A stretch of 23,774 nt of DNA from Clostridiales bacterium (GTDB lineage: Bacteria; Bacillota; Clostridia; Oscillospirales; Oscillospiraceae), in assembly GCA_021205375.1 (NCBI GenBank), contig JAJPXR010000039.1:1-23774 (forward strand), in the 5' to 3' direction. Positions 1 through 7,100 of the stretch are shown in pieces (the first letter of the stretch is position 1; every line of letters begins with the position of its first letter). The position numbers and the translations under genes were made by a program. The notes beneath the pieces were generated by a model. That model worked only from the letters and a program-made list of their open reading frames with translations, had not been told where the DNA came from and searched no databases.

Positions 1-194
1 CAGTTGTAGAGGTCACGGGAGGCATAGCAGCGGACCCCCCAGTGCCAGATGTGGGCGTTCGGGTCGGTGAACTCCTTGTTCTCCCCGTACCAATAGTAGA
101 CGCCGTTTTCATAGAAAATGCTGCCGCCATGTGCCTGGATACGCTTTCCGGCGGTGTCCAGCCAAACCTGGCCGGGGTGAAAGGAATGATACAT
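1..194 (-). CDS. GH43-like glycoside hydrolase, N-terminal part (runs off window)
   Basis: Only the first 64 codons are in the window; the rest lies left of base 1. The translation begins MYHSFHPGQVWLD and continues with IQAHGGSIFYENGVYYWYGENKE, then IWHWGVRCYASRDLYN. The block HGGSI...YYWYGENKE is typical of the first blades of the five-bladed propeller in family GH43 (exo-galactanase or xylosidase-like subgroups). The aspartate/glutamate catalytic residues cannot all be assigned from this fragment, so the substrate is unknown. It starts 56 bp after the stop of the GNAT gene on the same strand and has no visible promoter of its own, so it is probably the third gene of the GH20 operon. The ribosome site is weak (GGGAT region). 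The family is fairly sure, the specificity is not. Confidence 0.8.
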   Translation of the reverse strand, partial: MYHSFHPGQVWLDTAGKRIQAHGGSIFYENGVYYWYGENKEFTDPNAHIWHWGVRCYASRDLYN

Positions 195-250
195 CGTCAA
201 ATCCCGTCTTTCGTTTTGATTGGGTGCAAAACACCCACTTGTTTTACAGC

Positions 251-799
251 TTACAGCCTTTGTCCCATCGTAATCGCAGCCGGATTTTCTGTCAACCGGG
301 AAAAGCCCAGCTTCTCATAAAAAGCGATGGCCCGCTTATTGGCTGCGCTGACCTGGAGCATGACGCCGGAAACGCCGTCCTCCCGCAGCTTGCCCAGCAG
401 TGTTTCCATCAGCAGGCGGCCATTTCCGCCGCCGGTGTATTGCTCCAGAATGTCGATGTGCAGGTGCGCCGGATAATCCGCCGCATAAGTCTGATACCCG
501 CCCATCTCCGCCTGAGCCATCAGCGGATAAATGCCGCCGCAGGTGTGAACAGTTTCCAGGTATGGCTCCATGTGCCGCAGATAGGCGGCGTGGTCCTCCG
601 CACAGAAGATGTACCCCACGCACTGGCCGCTCTCATTCAGCAGCACAAAAGCCGTCTCGTTTTCCAGATAGTTGTCGCAGTACATTGCCAGGGTGAAACG
701 CTGCTCGGTTTCGTTTGGGGCCTCCGCAGGGAATGCGGTTTGCAGACAGACCCGCCGGAGCTCATCACGATACTGCGGCTCATAAGGAACAATGCGCAT
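251..799 (-). CDS. GNAT family N-acetyltransferase
   Basis: A 182-aa protein with the GNAT fold signature. Motif A is visible at residues 120-126 (QYTGGGNG, the acetyl-CoA pyrophosphate loop of the type Q/R-x-x-G-x-G), followed by the helix RLLMETLLGKL. Motif B is the usual C-terminal NKRAIAFYEKLGF at residues 154-166. It probably transfers acetyl from acetyl-CoA to an amine; the acceptor cannot be read from the sequence. It begins only 4 bp after the GH20 stop codon and is surely co-transcribed with it. Given a hexosaminidase upstream, an amino sugar is an attractive substrate, but that is inference. GNAT domains are also found fused or next to hexosaminidases in other organisms (for example the GNAT-like domain of O-GlcNAcase). 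Confidence 0.88.
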   Translation of the reverse strand: MRIVPYEPQYRDELRRVCLQTAFPAEAPNETEQRFTLAMYCDNYLENETAFVLLNESGQCVGYIFCAEDHAAYLRHMEPYLETVHTCGGIYPLMAQAEMGGYQTYAADYPAHLHIDILEQYTGGGNGRLLMETLLGKLREDGVSGVMLQVSAANKRAIAFYEKLGFSRLTENPAAITMGQRL

Positions 800-803
800 T
801 GTT

Positions 804-2372
804 TTACATCCCCATCCCCTTCATCAAAATGGACATATCCTCCGGCTGGAAGAACTTCGTCATAAACGCCTTGCCAAACTCCGGGCCGGGGTCGGTGGCC
901 TCTACGGTCTGTTCCATCACGTCGTCGGACATATTGGAGTGGATGGAGGCCAGATACCCAAAGGCTTCCTTTTGCCGCTCCTGGCCCTGGGGGTCCCACC
1001 AGTCGCTGAGGGTGTACTTGATTTGACTGTGATTGGCTCCGCTCATGGTGGCGGTCAGCCGCTGGCAGAAGTCCTCGTAGTCGCCTTTTCCGCTCCAGCA
1101 CAGCTCCGCCAAAGCGTAGATCCTGGGGAACAGCAGCTCTTCCACGCGCCCACATTCGGTGATGTGTTCGCTCCAAAGGCAGCCCTCCATCCCCAGCAGG
1201 CTGTCCATTTCGCTCACGTCCTGGTCGCCAAAGTGGGGAACGGTGTCGTAGAGCTTCTTCACCGGCGTCATGCTGTAGGGATAATCCAGATAGCACTCGA
1301 ACATATCGGCGTAGATCCACTTGCCGCCCTGCTCTGCGAAGGGCTGCATGGTGTCCCGGTGCTGGAGCGTCCAGTATTCGATCTGCACGTCCTTGGGGCA
1401 AGCGCCGCCTCGGAGGGATTCATTCCAGCAGATGGCCGTCTTGCCGTGTTTCTTCAGGATGTCGTTGACCTTGCCGGTAAACCAGCCCTGGAGCGCCTCG
1501 TAGCTGTCCAACCCCACCTGCTCCATCCGGGCGCGGCAGTGGGGGCATTTCTTCCACTCGTTTTTGGGGGCCTCATCGCCGCCCAGATGCACACGGGGGC
1601 CGGGGAACAGCGGCAGCAGCTCGTCCAGCAGTTCTTCCAGGAAGGTGAAGGTAGCATCCTGACCGGGGCAAAGGATGATGGGGAAGATACCGCCGCCCTT
1701 GGCCACATGGACCTTTTTGCCGGAACAGCTATACTGGGGATATGCTGCCAGCAGGCTGGTGACGTGGCCGGGCATATCGATCTCCGGCACGACCTCCACG
1801 CCGCGCTCTTGCGCGTAGGCGCAGACATCAGCGATTTCCTCCTGGGTATAGTAGTCGCCGCTGGTCTCCTGGAGCAGCGGGAACTTCTTGCTCTCGATGC
1901 GCCAGCCCTGGTCGTCCACCAGATGCCAGTGGAACACGTTCAGCTTGGCCAGAGCGCTTTCCTCGATGACCTTCTTGACCTCAGAGGCGGGGAAAAAGTG
2001 CCGGGCACAGTCCATCAAAACGCCCCGATGGGGGTACTTGGGCGCGTCCTTGATGGTGCAGCAGGGAAGAACGCCGTCCTCCGCCAACTCCGCCGCTGTG
2101 GTCAGCGCCCAAATCACGCCCCGCTCGGTGGCAGCCGCGACAGAAATTCCCTCCTGCGTCACGGTCAGCCGGTAGCCCTCCTGGGGCAAGGCGGCGTCCC
2201 GCTCCAATGTCAGGAATTGTCCCTCAATGATTTCGCAGCCGGTGCGCTGGGCAAATGCGCTCACGCACCAGGGTGCGAAACCGTCCAATTCCGCACCGAG
2301 CTGATGCGGGAGCGTACAGTGTCCCTCGCCCATCCTGACGCCGCCGGAAACGGCTGGGATGATGTGTTTCAT
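804..2372 (-). CDS. Family GH20 beta-N-acetylhexosaminidase
   Basis: A 522-aa cytoplasmic-looking protein without signal peptide. It removes terminal beta-linked GlcNAc or GalNAc from glycans by substrate-assisted catalysis. Residues about 1-110 match the N-terminal alpha/beta GH20b-type domain. The TIM barrel follows, with the family blocks KYPHRGVLMDCARHF (112-126), LNVFHWHLVDDQGWRIE (144-160), PEIDMPGH (196-203) and the catalytic pair D266-E267 in HLGGDEAPK. A CPHC pair lies shortly after. The ATG at 2372 has a strong ribosome site, GAGGAGG, about 8 bases upstream. It is the first gene of a GH20-GNAT-GH43 operon whose promoter is at 2433-2465. Absence of a secretion signal suggests it acts on imported oligosaccharides such as mucin or host-glycan fragments (inference). 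Confidence 0.95.
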   Translation of the reverse strand: MKHIIPAVSGGVRMGEGHCTLPHQLGAELDGFAPWCVSAFAQRTGCEIIEGQFLTLERDAALPQEGYRLTVTQEGISVAAATERGVIWALTTAAELAEDGVLPCCTIKDAPKYPHRGVLMDCARHFFPASEVKKVIEESALAKLNVFHWHLVDDQGWRIESKKFPLLQETSGDYYTQEEIADVCAYAQERGVEVVPEIDMPGHVTSLLAAYPQYSCSGKKVHVAKGGGIFPIILCPGQDATFTFLEELLDELLPLFPGPRVHLGGDEAPKNEWKKCPHCRARMEQVGLDSYEALQGWFTGKVNDILKKHGKTAICWNESLRGGACPKDVQIEYWTLQHRDTMQPFAEQGGKWIYADMFECYLDYPYSMTPVKKLYDTVPHFGDQDVSEMDSLLGMEGCLWSEHITECGRVEELLFPRIYALAELCWSGKGDYEDFCQRLTATMSGANHSQIKYTLSDWWDPQGQERQKEAFGYLASIHSNMSDDVMEQTVEATDPGPEFGKAFMTKFFQPEDMSILMKGMGM

Positions 2373-2432
2373 AATGATTCCTCCTCAATGTCCTGTTTGT
2401 AAGAGTGATTGCTTTGCTCTTATGATGTTGGT

Positions 2433-2502
2433 ATTGTAGCAGGAATGCCTCGACACCCGTTATCGTAAAAACGCTGCTATTGCCGCTTTTGCGCTGTTAT
2501 TG
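2433..2502 (-). promoter_or_regulatory. Promoter and direct-repeat operator of the GH20 operon
   Basis: On the minus strand there is a -10 hexamer TACAAT (2438-2433) with no good -35. In place of the -35 lies the box CGATAACG (2465-2458). Further upstream are two copies of an 11-mer, CAATAGCAGCG (2482-2472) and CAATAACAGCG (2502-2492), spaced exactly 20 bp. The same CGATAACG box stands at the same distance from the -10 of the next gene cluster (4186-4218). Direct repeats next to a weak -35 suggest an AraC-type activator; a LacI-type repressor is the alternative. Confidence 0.6.
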
Positions 2503-2551
2503 TGAATACTGGCGCTTTTCTGAGAAAAAACACAGATTCGAGAGAAATGAA

Positions 2552-2591
2552 AAACCGGGAACCGCAGCTGTTTTCCTGCGATTCCCGGTTT
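2552..2591 (-). terminator. Intrinsic terminator of the DUF5605 glycosidase gene
   Basis: Read on the minus strand, AAACCGGGAA-CGCAG pairs with CTGCG-TTCCCGGTTT across an 8-base loop, with one A/C mismatch, and is followed by a T-run. It sits 26 bp after the stop codon of the minus-strand gene ending at 2618. Confidence 0.85.
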
Positions 2592-2617
2592 GCTTGCGGA
2601 GAGAAACGTTGGTCAGG

Positions 2618-4144
2618 TCACTCCGCAAAGGCGGCGATGGCCATATAAGGCTTGCCAGGCAGAGGGACAGTGGTTTTACCGCTGGCTCCTGTCATAACGG
2701 TCTTTCGGGTCATTTCCCAGGTGTCGATCACCTCGACTCGATAGGTTTGACCTTCGGGCAAGTCAATTTCAAACGCAGCGGGGCAAAAACGTTCCAGGTA
2801 CACCAGATGGACCTGGCTGCCCACCTTGCCCCGATAGACGTATTCGCCGGACGCCATGACCTCACGCTCCGCAGGGTTCATGCGTACCGCCATAGCGAAA
2901 CCTTTAGCGGAGGGAGGTACGGTCTCCAGCAACTGGGACAGTTGCTCCGGCTGTATTTGGAAAACGCTGTCGTACTGACCGGGCAGCGGTTCGATGGGGC
3001 CGGGCAGGGTTTCCACAAACGCCTTCAAAAAGGCGATGCGAGCCGGGCTTTCTCCCTTGAGCTTGCCGCCCTTCGCCCACCAGACGATTTCATTTTCGTC
3101 CAGGAATGTCTCACCGTGGGTACAGTATCCGCCGGAAACCACGCTTCCCCAGAAGCGGGCCGTCATTTCCTGCCCGGAAATACAGCCCCACAGGTAAGGA
3201 AGATTCCCCTCGTAACAGCATTCGTCCACGACCACGGGCTTCTGATAGGTTCGATACCACTCTGCCACATGGGTGACAGACTTGGTCTGATAGCTGACAT
3301 GGGTGATGTTGCTGCGGCTGAAATCCCAGGGTGCAAAGCAGTTGTGGTTGGAAAGCAAGTGGTGATAGGGGTCATTGACAGCGACAAACGTCTCCAGTTC
3401 TTCAAAGTCCTGAATTGTCTTGTGTTCAATGCACAGGTCGTATTCGTTGGCAAGGCTCCACCACAGGAAGGGATACGCGGCAAGGCGGCGCAGCAAATAG
3501 TCCAGATAGATCAGGTTTTCCTCCTGTGTGAAGGCCGAGAAGCCCCATCTGTCATAGGGGTGGAACAAAATCAAGTCAACCTGGATGCCCATATGTCCTA
3601 TTGCGCACAGCGTCCGCTCCAAATGATCCCAAAAGGCAAGACAGGGACGGTTCACATCCCAGGAGCCGTCCGTATTTTTCTCAAACGCATAATAGGGCGG
3701 TTCGTTGTGATTGTAGGTATAGTCCTTTGGGAATACACAGGTGCGTATTTTGTTGAAGGGGGAAGCTGCCAACGTGGTCAGCGTTTCGTCGATCAGGTGC
3801 TGGGGCTGGTGTGCCAGGGCGTATACGGTGGTTCCAAATGGGAAATAGGGCGTTCCGTCCTCATAAGTAAAGTGCTGGCCCTGAGCGGTGACCTGACCAT
3901 GCCCATCCCCAGCCTCTACTTCAACGGTACCAGACGCGAACAGACATCCGGTGATGGTGTAGCGGTAAACGCCCGCTTGTTTTGGCAAAAACCGAACCTT
4001 GTAAACGCCGTCACCTGCATAGAAGCCACGGACCGTAACCGTTTCCGCGCCACAGGAGAGCGTTGCCGTCAGGTTGATCGCAGCATAGTGATTTGTCAGA
4101 ACAGGGCCAGCAAGGACAAGCTCACACATTGCATATTGTTTCAT
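2618..4144 (-). CDS. TIM-barrel glycoside hydrolase, DUF5060 / DUF4038-like / DUF5605 architecture
   Basis: A 508-aa protein. Residues about 1-75 form a beta-sandwich resembling DUF5060 (LTATLSC...VRGFYAGDGVYKVRFLPKQAG). Residues about 88-390 resemble the DUF4038-type glycosidase barrel, with FPFGTTVYALAHQ (101-113), WWSLANEYD (228-236) and VVVDECCYEG (304-313). N233-E234 is the likely acid/base pair and E308 the likely nucleophile, as in clan GH-A enzymes; this assignment is by analogy. The C-terminal 110 residues look like a small beta domain (DUF5605). No signal peptide is seen. The substrate is unknown. It has its own promoter with the same box as the GH20 operon, so it probably acts on the same glycan. 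The start ATG at 4144 has GGGGGAG 5-6 bases upstream. Confidence 0.85.
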   Translation of the reverse strand: MKQYAMCELVLAGPVLTNHYAAINLTATLSCGAETVTVRGFYAGDGVYKVRFLPKQAGVYRYTITGCLFASGTVEVEAGDGHGQVTAQGQHFTYEDGTPYFPFGTTVYALAHQPQHLIDETLTTLAASPFNKIRTCVFPKDYTYNHNEPPYYAFEKNTDGSWDVNRPCLAFWDHLERTLCAIGHMGIQVDLILFHPYDRWGFSAFTQEENLIYLDYLLRRLAAYPFLWWSLANEYDLCIEHKTIQDFEELETFVAVNDPYHHLLSNHNCFAPWDFSRSNITHVSYQTKSVTHVAEWYRTYQKPVVVDECCYEGNLPYLWGCISGQEMTARFWGSVVSGGYCTHGETFLDENEIVWWAKGGKLKGESPARIAFLKAFVETLPGPIEPLPGQYDSVFQIQPEQLSQLLETVPPSAKGFAMAVRMNPAEREVMASGEYVYRGKVGSQVHLVYLERFCPAAFEIDLPEGQTYRVEVIDTWEMTRKTVMTGASGKTTVPLPGKPYMAIAAFAE

Positions 4145-4185
4145 ACTCTCCCCCTCAGAAGTTCTTTGCGTTTTGTGATGTTGTT

Positions 4186-4218
4186 ATTGTACCAGAAACG
4201 CCGAACCGGGCGTTATCG
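4186..4218 (-). promoter_or_regulatory. Promoter of the DUF5605 glycosidase gene with CGATAACG box
   Basis: Minus-strand -10 TACAAT (4191-4186) with CGATAACG (4218-4211) upstream. The start-to-start distance of the two elements is 25 bp, exactly as in the GH20 promoter. The sequence between and around them is also conserved (CTG-TACAATA-CAACATCA), although the two 5' untranslated regions then diverge. There is no good -35 hexamer, which suggests activator dependence. Confidence 0.6.
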
Positions 4219-4590
4219 GAAACACGCCTTTTTTGTTGTCATTGCATTTTTTTGATCCAGTTATTTGACAGAGTCTCATTCGCTGACAATGGGGACAGAA
4301 CAACCGCTTGAAATCTCGCCGGGTCAATTACGAAGTGATGTGTGGATCGACAGCGAACAGGAGGGGCGGCCTTAGCTGGTACACTTCTTTAACACTGCGA
4401 TTATTTCCGGTAATGAGCAACGCAAATCGTCTTCTAAATTCCCAGAAGTCAACCAACTTCATAAACTTGCTACAGTCATAATTTGCACCAAATATAACGT
4501 AGAAGTAGCTGTTTGTTATACTGCTTATTCGTCATAACGCTTTCATAGATTTTCAGTGTAAAATGTAGCTGTGGCGAGGTGGTGAACGAT
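4219..4590. other. A+T-rich intergenic region between the glycosidase promoter and the XRE gene
   Basis: About 370 bp without a convincing gene. The base composition turns distinctly A+T-rich here compared with the glycosidase genes. A direct repeat GTAGCTGT occurs twice near the right end, just before the XRE gene. I looked for a 5' fragment of sigG or another copy of the sigG junction sequence that would mark the left end of the element, and found neither. Confidence 0.4.
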
Positions 4591-4950
4591 ATGGATGTGA
4601 TAGCCCGCATACAGGAACTCCGGGAAGAACGCGGGTGGACAAATTACCAACTCGCAAAAAAAGCAGGATTGTCTCAGTCTACAATATCCAGCGCGATGAA
4701 TCGTGCCAATAACGTGACAGTGCAGACAATCCAGAAATGTTGTGATGCATTCGGAATAACAATGGTAGAATTTTTCGATGATGGTTTACGCCCAAAAGAG
4801 TTTTCCATGAGAGAGCGAAAACTGATTGAGGAGTGGAGAAAGCTGCCGTCTGAGATAAAAAGCGCAACAGAAATGATGATTTCCTATAGCTCGCGCAACG
4901 ATAATGACAGAGAAAGCAAATCGACATCGAAAAGTGAGTGCTGGGAGTAA
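4591..4950 (+). CDS. XRE-family helix-turn-helix regulator
   Basis: A 119-aa DNA-binding protein of the Cro/CI (HTH_3) type. Residues about 5-65 contain the five-helix domain: IQELREERGWTNYQLAKKAG, then LSQSTISSAMNR as helix-turn-helix, then VTVQTIQKCCDAFGITMVEFF. The last 50 residues are polar and probably unstructured (SSRNDNDRESKSTSKSE). I chose ATG 4591 because AGGTGG lies 7-9 bases upstream; the in-frame GTG at 4579 overlaps that ribosome site. It is the first plus-strand gene of the mobile-element module and lies 111 bp before the GAF regulator, separated by a hairpin. Its likely role is control of the element, by analogy with phage and ICE repressors. Its codon use is A+T-rich compared with the flanking chromosome. 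Confidence 0.88.
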   Translation: MDVIARIQELREERGWTNYQLAKKAGLSQSTISSAMNRANNVTVQTIQKCCDAFGITMVEFFDDGLRPKEFSMRERKLIEEWRKLPSEIKSATEMMISYSSRNDNDRESKSTSKSECWE

Positions 4951-4996
4951 ATACGGCATAGCCATTCAAGCGCGGCAGCCGTTAAACTTGTTGAAT

Positions 4997-5044
4997 ACCG
5001 CAAGACTGCCGGTCTGCTTAGGATGGGTGAGTTTTGCGGTTTTT
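4997..5044 (+). terminator. Hairpin with T-run between XRE gene and GAF regulator
   Basis: ACCGCAA (4997-5003) pairs with TTGCGGT (5034-5040), enclosing a smaller GC-rich stem, and is followed by TTTT. It could terminate or attenuate transcription before the regulator gene that starts 18 bp later. The long interior makes this weaker than the other terminators. Confidence 0.45.
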
Positions 5045-5061
5045 CGTAGAGGTGCAGGATC

Positions 5062-6429
5062 ATGAGGGAACGGAAAGAAGGCAAGGTACAATACGAGAAT
5101 GGTATCCCTGCCCGTGAAAATGTGGAACCGCTTTCCACTCCAAGCGTGAATTTACAAAAAGCGATAGCCATCATAATGGATGAGGTTTCGACTAATTGCC
5201 CGATAGAGGAACTGATGTCCGTGGTTGCAGATGTAGCCATGAAATACCATGATGGGGATAGTGCGTTCTTCTTTAACTATGATAAGGGGATGAAAACGGC
5301 ACAGTGTACCTATGAAACACATCGAGCAAATTTTCCCCCGATTTGTGGAACTGAACCGATGTACCTGGATGAGTATCCGGGGCTTTTAACCATGATGGTA
5401 GATGTACTTACGGGAATTGCCGCAAAGAAAGAGTTTATTTTCTTCCCCGATTTGTCGTCACTGCTTCCTGCAAAATCAAAAGAATCCCGCCGTATGAATC
5501 AAATAGGGCTTCGGTCATTGCTCGGCATTGCATACAATGATTGCAGAGATTTTATCGTCGTTGTCAATCCGCGGGAGCATACCGATCAAGGGGAAGTTTT
5601 GCGGGTAATGAGTTATGTTCTGACCACAGAAATTGAAAAACATGGTATTCATCTTCCGGACAGGATTTCTTTTGGCAAAGGTGAACTGGCGGAAAATGAG
5701 GCTTATATAGGATTGTTAAATGGGTTCGAGTTACGCACTAAATATGGAGCCATCACAGAACAGGAGCTTACAAGTGGGCGGGTAATTACATTTCTTACGC
5801 TACTCTTATTCCAGGAAGATCATATGCTCAGCAAGAAAACCATAATTGATAAGATATGGGGAGAAGAAAACCTGCTGTCTCATAAAACTCGGACGTTGAA
5901 TGACGTGGGTTACAAGGCCGTCAAAAGTATCAAAGGGCTTTTCCCATCTAAGGAGTTTCTGGAAAAAGACAAATATCATTATTTTATAAATCGTAACTAT
6001 AAAATCACAACGGAACTGGATGCCATCTCTTATGAAATCCGTGACATCGAGGGTATGGGCGATGATGAACTGCGATTGAAAAAATATTTGGAGTTGTTAG
6101 ACAGACTTTCTGCCACGATTCTTCCCAGGCAGAAGCACACAGGAATTGAGCACATTGAACATGGGTATGATGAGAAAAAGAAGGATGGGCAGAACACAGT
6201 GCTGGAACTGATGTGCCAGTTGAAATTGTATGAGGAAATGCACAGCTTTATCCATTCGCTCTCCATTACCCGGAGCGGGGATATAGAACTGGCCTACTGG
6301 GACATCAAGGCACTTGAAGGGCTTGGAAAACACAGTTTTGCTTATGAGCAATATCAAATCAATCAGGAAAACTTTTCAGCATCTCAACAACACGAATTGG
6401 CTGAATTGCTGGGCGTAGAAATGCCGTAA
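5062..6429 (+). CDS. GAF - winged-helix - BTAD/TPR-like transcriptional regulator (SARP-like)
   Basis: A 455-aa protein I do not recognise as a named family. Residues about 30-195 look like a GAF-type sensor domain (long helix, then DSAFFFNYDKGMKTAQC, and LLGIAYNDCRDFIVVVNP at 153-170). Residues about 215-320 look like an OmpR/SARP winged helix: ITFLTLLLFQEDHMLSKKTI, IIDKIWGEE, TLNDVGYKAVKSIKGL as candidate recognition helix, and YHYFINRNYKI as the wing hairpin. Residues about 325-455 are helical and resemble the bacterial transcriptional activator (BTAD) or TPR repeats that follow the winged helix in SARP proteins. The gene is followed after 15 bp by six GAGGCT repeats phased at 11 bp, the operator layout known for SARP regulators. 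It therefore probably activates the promoter at 6517-6545. The start has AGAGG 9 bases upstream. Domain calls are by eye; the DNA target is inference. Confidence 0.7.
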   Translation: MRERKEGKVQYENGIPARENVEPLSTPSVNLQKAIAIIMDEVSTNCPIEELMSVVADVAMKYHDGDSAFFFNYDKGMKTAQCTYETHRANFPPICGTEPMYLDEYPGLLTMMVDVLTGIAAKKEFIFFPDLSSLLPAKSKESRRMNQIGLRSLLGIAYNDCRDFIVVVNPREHTDQGEVLRVMSYVLTTEIEKHGIHLPDRISFGKGELAENEAYIGLLNGFELRTKYGAITEQELTSGRVITFLTLLLFQEDHMLSKKTIIDKIWGEENLLSHKTRTLNDVGYKAVKSIKGLFPSKEFLEKDKYHYFINRNYKITTELDAISYEIRDIEGMGDDELRLKKYLELLDRLSATILPRQKHTGIEHIEHGYDEKKKDGQNTVLELMCQLKLYEEMHSFIHSLSITRSGDIELAYWDIKALEGLGKHSFAYEQYQINQENFSASQQHELAELLGVEMP

Positions 6430-6444
6430 AACTCTTTTTTTCTC

Positions 6445-6507
6445 GTGAGGCTAAAAAGAGGCTTCCGTGAGGCTGAAATGAGGCTCCCATGAGGCTTTCG
6501 TGAGGCT
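6445..6507 (+). repeat. Six direct repeats of GAGGCT with exact 11-bp period
   Basis: GAGGCT begins at 6447, 6458, 6469, 6480, 6491 and 6502, a constant step of 11 bp, which is one helical turn. Five of six copies are preceded by GT or AT (the second by AA), and the 5-bp spacers differ. The array ends 9 bp upstream of a -35 hexamer. This is an operator array on one DNA face rather than a CRISPR or a coding repeat. Confidence 0.85.
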
Positions 6508-6516
6508 TTTATGGTA

Positions 6517-6545
6517 TCGACAAGTTTTTCCCGCTGGCGTATAAT
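6517..6545 (+). promoter_or_regulatory. Promoter downstream of the GAGGCT array
   Basis: -35 TCGACA (6517-6522), a 17-bp spacer, and a perfect -10 TATAAT (6540-6545). Transcription should start near 6552 and read the zinc-ribbon gene at 6619. With an estimated start at 6552 the repeats lie at about -50 to -105, all on the same helical face, as expected for an activator. Confidence 0.8.
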
Positions 6546-6618
6546 AAACATACGACATGGGAAAACCACTGTGCAGCACAGGGTTGGCTCCTATAGAAAA
6601 AACAGGGAGGTTAGACCA

Positions 6619-6819
6619 GTGCAAGAAGCAAAGAACCCAGTTTCCTTGTTTATCTCATTCTGCCCAGTGTGCGGTACAAGGCTCATCTGTGGCGAGGCCG
6701 TCAAAAAGGGCCTACAACAGTGCGCCAGGTGCAAAAATTTCTGGGTGATTGAGATAAGCGAAGGAGACGTACATGTGAAACAGGCACCGAAGGGGTATCA
6801 TAGGATGATTGCTCTTTAA
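6619..6819 (+). CDS. Small zinc-ribbon protein
   Basis: A 66-aa protein with two cysteine pairs, CPVC (C15, C18) and CARC (C35, C38), spaced as in a zinc ribbon, then a hydrophobic strand FWVIEIS. I chose GTG 6619 because AGGGAGG lies 8 bases upstream; the in-frame ATG at 6511 lies inside the promoter and cannot be the start. It is the only gene between the GAGGCT-controlled promoter and the strong terminator at 6953-7014, so it is the direct target of that promoter. It resembles small cysteine-rich proteins often carried by conjugative elements of Firmicutes, but I cannot assign a family. It could bind nucleic acid, RNA polymerase or a partner protein. Confidence 0.7.
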   Translation: MQEAKNPVSLFISFCPVCGTRLICGEAVKKGLQQCARCKNFWVIEISEGDVHVKQAPKGYHRMIAL

Positions 6820-6952
6820 GGGAGTGCCACAGTAAAAACTGAATAGATTGAGACATACTGTGAGCATCGTCGAATTGGGCAGGCACCCTCAAGGACGTAA
6901 ATCAGGAGTCAAAAGTTTGTTAGTAAAGGCTGTACCTGTCCATGAGCAGGAC

Positions 6953-7014
6953 GAGACCGGCAGACGGAATGCAATTCCACGGGAGAATTGCGCCTTCTGC
7001 CGGTCTCTTTTTTT
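6953..7014 (+). terminator. Strong intrinsic terminator after the zinc-ribbon gene
   Basis: GAGACCGGCAGA (6953-6964) pairs perfectly with TCTGCCGGTCTC (6996-7007). An inner stem GCAATTC/GAATTGC extends it, and seven T follow. It should end most transcripts from the 6540 promoter. Confidence 0.93.
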
Positions 7015-7055
7015 GCGCTCTCATACAGTCCGACGGTATGTCTGCCAATTTGCTG

Positions 7056-7100
7056 CCTCCATTCAGGATTGCATATCCGCAAGCCTGAATGGAGGTTTTT
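7056..7100 (+). promoter_or_regulatory. 12-bp hairpin that hides the ribosome site of the second XRE gene
   Basis: CCTCCATTCAGG (7056-7067) is the exact reverse complement of CCTGAATGGAGG (7084-7095), followed by TTTTT and then the ATG at 7101. The 3' arm contains GGAGG, the ribosome site of the XRE gene. The structure may act as a translational switch, a second terminator, or a DNA operator for the XRE protein. Confidence 0.75.

Noticed and set aside
792..2402. 536-codon open frame opposite the GH20 gene
   Set aside because: It is antisense to a gene with clear catalytic motifs and has no recognisable domain or ribosome site.
4219..4590. Left end of the element between the glycosidase and XRE genes
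   Set aside because: The composition changes here, but there is no sigG 5' fragment and no copy of the junction sequence. The left end is more likely outside the window.
6445..6507. CRISPR-like repeat array
   Set aside because: The repeats are 6-8 bp with 3-5 bp spacers, far too short for CRISPR, and no cas genes are present. They fit an operator.
6511..6618. Longer N-terminus for the zinc-ribbon protein from ATG 6511
   Set aside because: This start lies upstream of the -10 at 6540, so it would not be in the transcript. GTG 6619 has a proper ribosome site.
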